33,168 nucleotides of DNA from Chloroflexota bacterium (GTDB lineage: Bacteria; Chloroflexota; Dehalococcoidia; JACQGW01), in assembly GCA_016199325.1 (NCBI GenBank), contig JACQGW010000387.1:1-33168 (forward strand), in the 5' to 3' direction. Positions 1 to 6,454 of this stretch are shown piece by piece; the first letter of the stretch is position 1, and every line of letters starts with the position of its first letter. The notes beneath the pieces are model-generated. The model was not told where the DNA came from, made no database searches, and was given only the letters and a program-made list of their open reading frames with translations. Position numbers and translations under genes: made by a program.

Positions 1-360
1 GCGCTGGGGGGTGTCCCGCATGACGGGAAAGCCGCACACCACTTGATCCCAAGACAGTTGCAATGGCATCCTGTCGTCGAAAGGGCAAGACTATTGGGTT
101 GGGACATGGACGGCGTAAGCAACGGGATCCTCCTTCCGACCAAGAAAGCCGCGGGAGAGGCGGAGAGTCTCCCGGTGCATGGCGGTTCCCACAGAAAATG
201 GAATGCAGGCGTTCGAGAGAAACTGGACGAGATCCTTGGCCAGGGCACGGAGGAGAGGTGGGCCGGCGACGACGAACGGTGGAGGAAGGAGGTTGAGCAG
301 CTGGTGCAAAACCTGCTTGAACAGATTGCGAAAGAGCCACCCGGCGAGATCTTGCGGTAA
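1..360 (+). CDS. C-terminal end of a polymorphic (Rhs-type) toxin with an AHH nuclease domain, 5' partial
   Basis: The reading frame is open from the first base and ends at TAA 358-360, so the start lies outside the window. The first residues read ALGGVPHDGKAAHHLIPRQL, with the Ala-His-His motif (codons 34-42) that names the AHH family of the HNH/endonuclease VII superfamily. The typical follow-up is present: a HPVVERA segment, a GWDMDGVSNGILLP segment, then HGGSHRKWN, whose histidines normally complete the metal and catalytic site. Such domains form the toxic tips of Rhs, contact-dependent and type VI effectors, and are expected to cut nucleic acid in a rival cell. The two genes that follow sit where immunity genes belong, and an Rhs-repeat fragment lies further downstream. 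The last 35 residues are charged and helical. Delivery route and exact target cannot be read here. Domain call is firm; Rhs parentage is inferred from the neighbourhood. Confidence 0.85.
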   Translation, partial: ALGGVPHDGKAAHHLIPRQLQWHPVVERARLLGWDMDGVSNGILLPTKKAAGEAESLPVHGGSHRKWNAGVREKLDEILGQGTEERWAGDDERWRKEVEQLVQNLLEQIAKEPPGEILR

Positions 361-385
361 AGGGAACGGTCAGGAGAAAGCACGC

Positions 386-976
386 ATGTACTACGTGTGG
401 AGATCCGAGATGCGAGAGTGGCGAAACACGACCATCGAGCTGCTCTCGGATGAATGGATTGGGAATGTCGATATCTCGTTAGCTTGGAGTTGCGAGACGA
501 TCAAGGCCAAGCTTCCGCCTGTGCTCACCTATGCGATTCACCCGGGAACCGCGCCCGTCGCGGACTTGATGTGGTCAGTGCGGGGTTTCGACCTGTGCTC
601 GCCCAGAGCGATTGCCCTGTTACGAGAGTTCGGCGTACCGCACGAGACTGTTCCCGCGCTCGTTCGAGACAAGCGACAGCGTATCGTTTCCGCTGACTAC
701 GCCTACGTTCACTTTCTATGCTGCACACATGCGCTGGACTGGGAGCGATCCGACATCGATGTTGGCGTGGGTATCTACGGTAACCGGTACGTTCGTAAGG
801 CTCGGCACCTGGTGCTCAACGAGGAGATAGAGCAGAAGGGCATCCCAGTATTCCGGTTAGCAGGATGCGAGAATCTCCTGCTGGTACATGCGCTCTTTCG
901 CGGTGAGTGGGAGTGGCGGGGCCTTACCGGAGCCACATTTGAGCCTCTGGACGCGTATCCCCAGTGGAAGTGGTAA
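386..976 (+). CDS. Candidate immunity protein, copy 1 (196 aa)
   Basis: Begins MYYVWRSEMREW. The start at ATG 386 is chosen because AGGAGAAAG lies at 372-380; a longer open frame reaches back to 179 but would overlap the toxin gene. It begins 25 bases after the toxin stop, the usual place for a cognate immunity gene. The protein is small, soluble, without signal peptide or membrane segment, and rich in Trp and Tyr. It is clearly paralogous to the next gene: KLPPVLTY, YVHFL, DWERS, GIPVFRLA and ENLLL are shared in the same order. By location it should bind and neutralise the AHH nuclease. Imm11 and similar families often accompany AHH toxins and have a comparable size, but I cannot assign a named family from the sequence alone. 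Confidence 0.72.
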   Translation: MYYVWRSEMREWRNTTIELLSDEWIGNVDISLAWSCETIKAKLPPVLTYAIHPGTAPVADLMWSVRGFDLCSPRAIALLREFGVPHETVPALVRDKRQRIVSADYAYVHFLCCTHALDWERSDIDVGVGIYGNRYVRKARHLVLNEEIEQKGIPVFRLAGCENLLLVHALFRGEWEWRGLTGATFEPLDAYPQWKW

Positions 977-1017
977 GAACACCGACGACGCAGCACCTGC
1001 CCAAGGTGTGAAGACAA

Positions 1018-1608
1018 ATGGCGATGTACTTCATCTGGCGCGCTCAAATCAGAACGTGGAGAAATGCGATCGTGCAACTGGTTCCCGGTGAGTGGGGCGA
1101 GAGCATTCACACCCCCTCAACTTTGAGTTGTGAGCCGATCAGGAACAAACTGCCCCCAGTGCTCACCTACGTCATGCACCCCCCTACGGCATCGGCCACG
1201 GACTTGATGTGGTCGGCGTCCAGTTTCAGTCTGTACTCCCCCTTGGCAGTTGCTCTGCTGCAGGATTTCGGGGTTGTGCATGAAACCGCGCCCGCCAGAG
1301 TACGGAACACACGAAACGAACACGTCATGGCCGATCACGTCTACGTGCACTTTCTGCAGTGTGAACATGCGGTGGATTGGGAACGGTCGGAGGTCGACGC
1401 AGGGCTTGATGTCCACGGCGAGCGATACGTCCGAAAGGTTCGGCGCCTAGTCCTCACTGAGGATCTTCTGCGGCGGGGTATCCCGGTCTTTCGGCTGGCG
1501 GAGAGCGAGAATCTCTTACTAGCGAGTGAGCAGTTCAGGGAGGAGTGGCAGCGAAGGAGCCTCACTGGATCGACATTCAAGCCGTTGGACCAGTACTCGG
1601 ATCTGTAG
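1018..1608 (+). CDS. Candidate immunity protein, copy 2 (196 aa)
   Basis: Tandem paralogue of the gene at 386-976, with the same length and colinear motifs (KLPPVLTY, DLMWS, YVHFL, DWERS, YVRK, GIPVFRLA, ENLLL, a final LTG-TF-PLD block). By eye roughly half the positions agree, so the duplication is not recent. ATG 1018 gives MAMYFIW; the second ATG at 1024 aligns better with the first residue of copy 1. Only a weak ribosome site (AAGGTGTGAAG, 1003-1013) precedes it. No membrane segment is seen. Arrays of diverged immunity paralogues after one toxin are known in polymorphic toxin loci and may protect against variant toxins carried by relatives. Function is inferred from position and paralogy only. 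Confidence 0.7.
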   Translation: MAMYFIWRAQIRTWRNAIVQLVPGEWGESIHTPSTLSCEPIRNKLPPVLTYVMHPPTASATDLMWSASSFSLYSPLAVALLQDFGVVHETAPARVRNTRNEHVMADHVYVHFLQCEHAVDWERSEVDAGLDVHGERYVRKVRRLVLTEDLLRRGIPVFRLAESENLLLASEQFREEWQRRSLTGSTFKPLDQYSDL

Positions 1609-2740
1609 TCGAAGACCACCGATCCAGAACGAAGCTCCACCGCGACAGATCGGTCGCGCGCTACCAGGCGGTCGCGACTCGAGATACTTTCGACAGCTCC
1701 AGCAACCGGACGAGCCACGCCGACGAGAACGGCAATGTCACCACCTATGCCTGCGACCCCACCTACCAGACCTTCCTGTTCTCGACGACCCTCCCTCCCG
1801 TGGCGGCGGGCACGCTGCGGGAGGTGCGGGCGTACCACGAGGGGGGCAAGCTCGGCCTTCTGCGCAGCGTGAGCAACCTCGCGCTCATCACCGACACCAT
1901 GCCGGCGGGCCTGACGACCTACGACTACGACGCCTTCGGCCGCACGACGGTCATCACTCGTCCGCTGGAAGGGCCGAACTGGACCGAGCGGTACGAGTAC
2001 TACGACGGCGGGCCGCTCGGCAGCCCCTTCCTGATCGGGGCATACTGGCGGCTGGACGCCAACCGCACCGCCGCCCAGCGGTACTTCTTCGATGGCTTCG
2101 GCCGGCTGGTCCAGCACCAGCTCGTCCAGCCCGAGCTCGACGGTCTCGACACGACCCGGGACGTCGTGGTCGACCGGGCCTACGACGGGCTGGGCCGCCT
2201 CACCGTCGAGACGGCACCCTGGATCACTCCAACGTATCAGGCCAGCTCGAATCAATCGCCCTACGCCCGGCCGATCACGCCGCCCAGGCAGACGGCGACG
2301 GCCTACGACGTCCTGGGGCGGGTGACGGTCGTCACGGCGACGACCGGCGCCACGACGCGGATGAGCTACACCGGCTGGACCAGGGAGGTCGTGGACGGCA
2401 ACAGCCACAAGAAGGGGTACGAGGCCGACGCCTTCGGCCGGCTCAGGCAGGTGGTCGAGTACAGCGGGGTGAGCGGGAGCTACCAGCCCTACGCGACGAC
2501 CAGCTACGGCTACGACGTCGCCGACCGGCTCACGGGGATCACCGACACCCTCGGCCACACGACGGCCATCACCTACGACGCCCTCGGCCGCAAGACCGGG
2601 CTCAAGGACCCCGACACCGGGCTGTGGTCCTACACCTACGACGCCGCCGGCAACCTCCTGACCCAGACCGACGCCCGCAACACGGCCGACACCTTCGCCT
2701 ACGACGCCCTGCACCGTCTGACCACCAGGAGCTATCCTCG
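1609..2740 (+). pseudogene. Rhs/YD-repeat core fragment without head or toxin tip
   Basis: In the frame of position 1545 the translation shows about nine YD-type repeats, for example YDYDAFGRTTVI, YDGLGRLTVE, YDVLGRVTVV, YDALGRKTGL, YTYDAAGNLL and YDALHRLTT. These build the beta-barrel shell of Rhs proteins. Recognisable repeats begin near 1650 and stop abruptly near 2738. Beyond that the frame runs into non-repeat sequence and then antisense through the minus-strand VOC gene, ending at 3347. No signal, N-terminal plug, PxxxxDPxGL-like cleavage motif or C-terminal toxin is present. The frame is intact, but a plausible start exists only inside the preceding gene (GTG 1545). I read it as leftover core of an Rhs gene, probably the same one that supplied the AHH tip, moved or duplicated by recombination. 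Confidence 0.75.
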
Positions 2741-2770
2741 CTGCCTTTGGCTTCCCCTCACGGAAGCGAC

Positions 2771-2795
2771 AAAAGACACCGACTGCTCAGTCGGT
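2771..2795 (-). terminator. Intrinsic terminator of the VOC-family gene
   Basis: The inverted repeat ACCGACTG/CAGTCGGT (2778-2795, two unpaired central bases) is followed on the minus strand by GTCTTTTG (A-run 2771-2774 on the plus strand). It lies about 30 bases past the stop of the minus-strand gene at 2826. No comparable T-run follows on the plus strand, so it serves the minus strand. Confidence 0.65.
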
Positions 2796-2825
2796 CTTCC
2801 AGACGGCGCGGGGTGTCTGTCGTGT

Positions 2826-3170
2826 TCAGCCCTTGACCAGGCCGATGAGGTGCCCCTCCGGGTCTGTCAGCATGGCGATCTGGACGTCGGGCATTACCTG
2901 CGTGGGCGGCATGACGGTCTGCCCGCCGAGCTGCGCGGCCCTGTCGAGTGCGGACTGGAGGTCCGGGACGGAGACGTAGAAGGTGACGTATCCCGCGCTG
3001 CCTTCCTGGGCCTGGCCGACACCGCCGCCGATGCGCGCGTCCTCAGGGGAGACGAGGCCGTACCCAAAAGGGGCTGGCTCGATTCTCCAGTCAAAGAGCT
3101 GGCTGTAGAACGCCTGGAGCTTGGCGCCGTCCCGACCGGTGACTTCAAAATGAACGACAGGTCGTCCCAT
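2826..3170 (-). CDS. VOC (glyoxalase/bleomycin-resistance fold) family protein, 114 aa
   Basis: A single vicinal-oxygen-chelate module pair: an N-terminal half starting MGRPVVHFEVTGRD and a C-terminal half ending in the typical TDPEGHLIGLVKG motif. His7 and the Glu/His residues of the last strands are in the usual metal-site places, but the substrate cannot be predicted. Length and the AFYSQLFDWRIEP segment resemble the small glyoxalase-like proteins of the CFP32/Rv0577 type, though single-copy here. The start is well supported: GGAGG lies 7 bases before ATG 3170, with a strong promoter 80-110 bases further up. It is a monocistronic gene, closed by a hairpin terminator and divergent from the membrane protein gene at 3389. 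No pathway partner is visible nearby. Confidence 0.88.
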   Translation of the reverse strand: MGRPVVHFEVTGRDGAKLQAFYSQLFDWRIEPAPFGYGLVSPEDARIGGGVGQAQEGSAGYVTFYVSVPDLQSALDRAAQLGGQTVMPPTQVMPDVQIAMLTDPEGHLIGLVKG

Positions 3171-3253
3171 CCTATTCCCTCCAGAGCTGATCGGATCTGC
3201 ACCAGCAGACGAGCTGCTCGCGGCCGGCTGCTCGGCCCCCCGATCGGGGCTGG

Positions 3254-3283
3254 ATTATACTCGGGGCGCCGTCAGGCGGTCAA
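3254..3283 (-). promoter_or_regulatory. Sigma-70 promoter for the VOC-family gene
   Basis: On the minus strand TTGACC (3283-3278), an 18-base spacer and a perfect TATAAT (3259-3254). Transcription would start near 3247, leaving a leader of about 75 bases that contains the small palindrome CCCCGATCGGGG. Confidence 0.7.
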
Positions 3284-3388
3284 GGCGCACGGGGCAGTCG
3301 CCAGAGGGGTGCCTTCACCCATCTGCCAAGAAGGAGTAGACTACTGATCGCGACGAGCAGGCGCCGATGGAGGCAAGAGGAGATGCGG

Positions 3389-5119
3389 ATGGACAGCAAG
3401 CCGGGTGCCAGGAAGGTGCCGGCGAGTCTTGCGCTGGGATTGGTGCCGGTGTCGGGCTGGGCGGTGGCGATGCGACCCGCCTTTCCGCAGATGGGCGAAG
3501 TGGCCGTTGTGCTCGCGTCTTGCCTTGTGTATGGGATACAGAGTATTGCCTGGCCTATCTCCGAAGGACGCGACGCTCACACCTACCTGCTCTACTATCT
3601 GGACATGTGGAATGCCGACCCGATGTATCCCATGCTGATGCTCTTTCGCACACCTGTAGCTCCTCTGTTTCATGGCATTCTCCTCCAGGTCGGAGGAAGC
3701 ACCCTTGCGGAATTCACCATGGGAGGGCTCTTCTCCCTTTCGATCCTCGCCGTTTTCCGCATGGGCCGTATCTGGAGCAGGAGACTGGGGTTTGCTTCCG
3801 CAATTGCCCTCTTGCTTCAGCCATCATACGGCGCGCTCTATCACACGGTATCGAGTGATGCGCTTTTCGCCTTTGGCCTTGTCCTGTGGACTGCTTTCAT
3901 GTTCAACACCGCACAGTCTCCCACGACGACGAAATTCGTCCTGAACGGATTGTGCGTTTTCCTGCTCACGCTAACCCGACCGAGCAGTCAAGTTCTCCTC
4001 CTCTGGGTGTTCTTCCCGCTGGTCATCCCGGGGCTCTCCCTGAATCGACGGCTGCAGGGCTCGCTGGCGTTTCTTGTGACGAGCCTGTTGTTGCTGCTGT
4101 CCTGGTCGACGTACAACGATGCGCGCTATGGCGACTTTGCGGTTTCTCGCTCAACCGGAGCGGTCATGCCGCTCTATCGGCTGTTTACGGTGGACCGCCT
4201 CGTCCAGCCGGCGAATGGACCGGCGTCATCGAGGCTGGCGGAGGCGGTCAGGGCCGACCTGTTGCAGCAGGAACCTTACGTTTCCTACGGAATTGGACTG
4301 GACACGTTCTTCTCGTCCGGTAGCCCCCGCATGTGGGCAGACCTTGTCGGTCTCTCCGACCGCACGTATGGCTGGGACTCCGACTACTCTGTACTGCGGC
4401 AGGTTGCCCTCGAAGCGATCGCTGCACATCCTCGGCCTTATCTGAAAGGCGTCGTGGGGACATTGAGCACAATGTTGGTTGGCAACCACGAGCAGCAGGC
4501 GCCGGCGAAAAGAACGTCGCCAGGAGATCGTGACGATGCCTCTCCGCGACTCGACGAGAAGGGACGACCCGTCCGGTCAGAAGGCGACCTCATACCCAGA
4601 AGCTACCTCTGGTGGCTGGCTTCTACGCCGGGGAACAGCATCACGTACGATCCGCAGTCGATGTCGCCGGTGATCCGAGATCCAGTGATGAGAGCGAGGT
4701 GGACCGAGCTCTCACGACGGCTCGATGCCCTCGCGGCCGCGCTCCCTCCGCGCGATGGATCGCCAGGCCTTGCCGACAGGCTCAATCGACTCGCTCGACA
4801 CTATCCCTCCATGGTGCTCTTTCTCGCGCTCGGTGCATTCGGCTTTGTGCTGCGACCGAGCCGTGAGGCACGGGTGTTGTTGGTAGCAACCGTGCTGGCA
4901 TTGGTGTATCTCGTGGTCACCTATCTCGGGATGGACGGCGTCTACCAGTACCGCGTCTCGCTCGATCCCCTGTTCATTCTGTTCGGCACCGTCGGCTTCC
5001 GGACGATCGTCCTCGCTGTTGCTGCTCATTCTTTTCCGAATACGAACAGGTTGTTGAGGACCAGGTCACAGTCGCCGCGAAGCTTCTCCAGGAACGGCAT
5101 GAACTCCGCGAAGTCGTAG
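3389..5119 (+). CDS. Polytopic membrane protein, possibly a GT-C type glycosyltransferase (576 aa), with an altered C-terminus
   Basis: Many hydrophobic segments: roughly residues 36-54, 100-112, 130-150, 160-180, 190-205, 215-235, then a soluble stretch near 270-450, and more membrane helices near 465-530. An acidic EGRDAHTY motif (about residues 59-66) follows the first helix, as in GT-C glycosyltransferases of the ArnT/PMT kind, which use lipid-linked sugars; the wider fingerprint is weak, so this is tentative. ATG 3389 is preferred over ATG 3383 because GAGGAG sits 6 bases before it. The last 30 or so residues (SFPNTNRLLRTRSQ onward) are simply the antisense of a GT2 gene remnant at 5026-5160, so the native C-terminus was probably lost and replaced by readthrough. 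Whether the product is still functional is unclear. Confidence 0.6.
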   Translation: MDSKPGARKVPASLALGLVPVSGWAVAMRPAFPQMGEVAVVLASCLVYGIQSIAWPISEGRDAHTYLLYYLDMWNADPMYPMLMLFRTPVAPLFHGILLQVGGSTLAEFTMGGLFSLSILAVFRMGRIWSRRLGFASAIALLLQPSYGALYHTVSSDALFAFGLVLWTAFMFNTAQSPTTTKFVLNGLCVFLLTLTRPSSQVLLLWVFFPLVIPGLSLNRRLQGSLAFLVTSLLLLLSWSTYNDARYGDFAVSRSTGAVMPLYRLFTVDRLVQPANGPASSRLAEAVRADLLQQEPYVSYGIGLDTFFSSGSPRMWADLVGLSDRTYGWDSDYSVLRQVALEAIAAHPRPYLKGVVGTLSTMLVGNHEQQAPAKRTSPGDRDDASPRLDEKGRPVRSEGDLIPRSYLWWLASTPGNSITYDPQSMSPVIRDPVMRARWTELSRRLDALAAALPPRDGSPGLADRLNRLARHYPSMVLFLALGAFGFVLRPSREARVLLVATVLALVYLVVTYLGMDGVYQYRVSLDPLFILFGTVGFRTIVLAVAAHSFPNTNRLLRTRSQSPRSFSRNGMNSAKS

Positions 5120-5160
5120 CTGTCGTCGGCATCGCCCATGAGGAGCATTGCTCGTCCCAG
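5026..5160 (-). pseudogene. Glycosyltransferase family 2 (dolichyl-phosphate sugar synthase type) remnant
   Basis: Too short to be obvious, this minus-strand piece reads LGRAMLLMGDADDSYDFA followed by EFMPFLEKLRGDCDLVLNN, and stops at TGA 5026. MGDADDSYDF is the hallmark DXD-region block of polyisoprenyl-phosphate glycosyltransferases, where it holds the metal and nucleotide sugar, and the FLEKLR...CDLV continuation matches the family. The rest of the enzyme (about 200-300 residues) is missing on both sides. The 5' side abuts the end of hutI at 5184; the 3' side lies under the end of the membrane protein gene. It could be expressed only as a 40-residue peptide from ATG 5148. I regard it as gene debris from a glycan locus that once included the neighbouring membrane protein. 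Confidence 0.7.
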
Positions 5161-5183
5161 GCACATCCCTCGCCCCCCAGCCC

Positions 5184-6434
5184 CTACGCCCCCTGGGCCG
5201 CCCACACCACGCGGCCCTTCTTCATGACGGCCTGGATAGGGTTGGTGCCGAACCGGTAGGCGAGGTCAACGTAGCTGGGGCCGTTGATGAAGACCAGGTC
5301 GGCCTGCTTGCCCACCTCGATGCTGCCGACCGTCTCCCCCTTGCCGATGGCGTGGGCGGCGTTCAGGGTCGCAGCGACGATCGCCTCAGCCGGCGTCAGC
5401 CGCATCATTCGGCAGGCGAGGGCGATGATGAACGGCATCGATTCGCAGGGGCACGTCCCCGGGTTGAGGTCGGTGCCGAGCGCGATCGGCAGCCGGTTGT
5501 TGATCATCAGGCGGGCGTTGGCGAAGTGGCATTGGCCGAGCCCGAGCGGCGTGCCCGGCAGCAGGACGCCGATCACGCCGGCTCCAGCCATCGCCAGGAT
5601 GTCTATTTCGGTCGTCTGGAGCAGATGATCGGCCGAGGTGGCCTGGAGCTCGGCGGCGAGGGCGGCGCCGCCCGTCGAGCCGAACTCGTCGGCGTGGACC
5701 TTCAGCCGCAGGCCGAGGCTGCGCGCCTTGTCGAGGATGCGGCGGCTCTGCTCGACGGAGAAGGCGCCGGTCTCACAGAAGACGTCGCAGAAATCCACCT
5801 GTCGGGTCCCCGCGACGATCGGCAGGACGTCGTTCACGATCTGGTCGACGTAGCCGTCGGGATTGCCGCTGAACTCGGGCGGGACCGCGTGCGCGCCCAG
5901 GTAGGTCGCCACCAGCTCGACGGGCTGGATCAGGTTCAGGTTGTAGATGGCGTCGAGCAGCTTGACCTCGTCGTCGAGGTTCAGCCCGTAGCCGGTCTTG
6001 GCTTCGGCCGTCGTCGTGCCGTGCGCCAGCATCCGGCGAAGTCGGGCCTGGGACTCCGTCATGATGTCGGCGACGCTGGCCTCCCGCGTCTTCCGAACGG
6101 TGCGGACGATCCCCTCGCCCATGCCGAGCAGATCGGTATAGGAGACGCCGTGGAGCCGGAGGACGAACTCGTCCTGCCGCGTGCCGGCGTAGACGAGGTG
6201 GGTGTGGGCGTCGACGAACCCGGGCAGGACGACCTTGCCGCTGGCGTCGAGCTCACGATTGGCCCGGACCTCCTCGCGGAGCCGGTAGCTCGGCCCGACG
6301 GCGGCGATCTTGCCGTTCTCGATAGCGATCGCGCCGTCGGCAACCAGGCCGATGTCTCCGGCGTTTTCGCCCGCCTTCGGCCCTGGGCCGGCAACCGTGA
6401 CGATCTGCGCGGCGCTGTGGATGAGGAGATCCAT
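5184..6434 (-). CDS. hutI: Imidazolonepropionase (416 aa)
   Basis: Hydrolyses 4-imidazolone-5-propanoate to N-formimidoyl-glutamate, the third step of histidine degradation, in the cytoplasm. The amidohydrolase barrel is complete: PGFVDAHTHLVYAGTR with metal ligands His77 and His79, AKTGYGLN, HADEFGSTGGAALAAEL, and the closing ALGTDLNPGTCPCESMP block that carries the metal-bound Asp. Start at ATG 6434 gives MDLLIHSAAQIV, which matches the family's N-terminal strand; the frame is open for 63 more codons upstream but these overlap the preceding gene. It begins 20 bases after the stop of the cyclase-fusion gene at 6455, so the two are likely co-transcribed. No hutH, hutU or hutG is nearby, so the link with the signalling gene is unusual. 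Confidence 0.95.
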   Translation of the reverse strand: MDLLIHSAAQIVTVAGPGPKAGENAGDIGLVADGAIAIENGKIAAVGPSYRLREEVRANRELDASGKVVLPGFVDAHTHLVYAGTRQDEFVLRLHGVSYTDLLGMGEGIVRTVRKTREASVADIMTESQARLRRMLAHGTTTAEAKTGYGLNLDDEVKLLDAIYNLNLIQPVELVATYLGAHAVPPEFSGNPDGYVDQIVNDVLPIVAGTRQVDFCDVFCETGAFSVEQSRRILDKARSLGLRLKVHADEFGSTGGAALAAELQATSADHLLQTTEIDILAMAGAGVIGVLLPGTPLGLGQCHFANARLMINNRLPIALGTDLNPGTCPCESMPFIIALACRMMRLTPAEAIVAATLNAAHAIGKGETVGSIEVGKQADLVFINGPSYVDLAYRFGTNPIQAVMKKGRVVWAAQGA

Positions 6435-6454
6435 GGGACTGCCGGCTCCGCCGC

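Noticed and set aside
179..385. Longer version of the first immunity gene starting at 179
   Set aside because: It would overlap the AHH toxin gene almost entirely, and a good ribosome site precedes ATG 386.
1341..2714. 457-codon minus-strand frame antisense to the immunity gene and Rhs fragment
   Set aside because: Val/Gly/Arg-rich low-complexity translation is a typical GC-rich antisense shadow; the plus strand shows true YD repeats.
2741..3347. Continuation of the Rhs frame to 3347
   Set aside because: It is antisense to the VOC gene, crosses its terminator, and has no YD repeats or toxin-like sequence.
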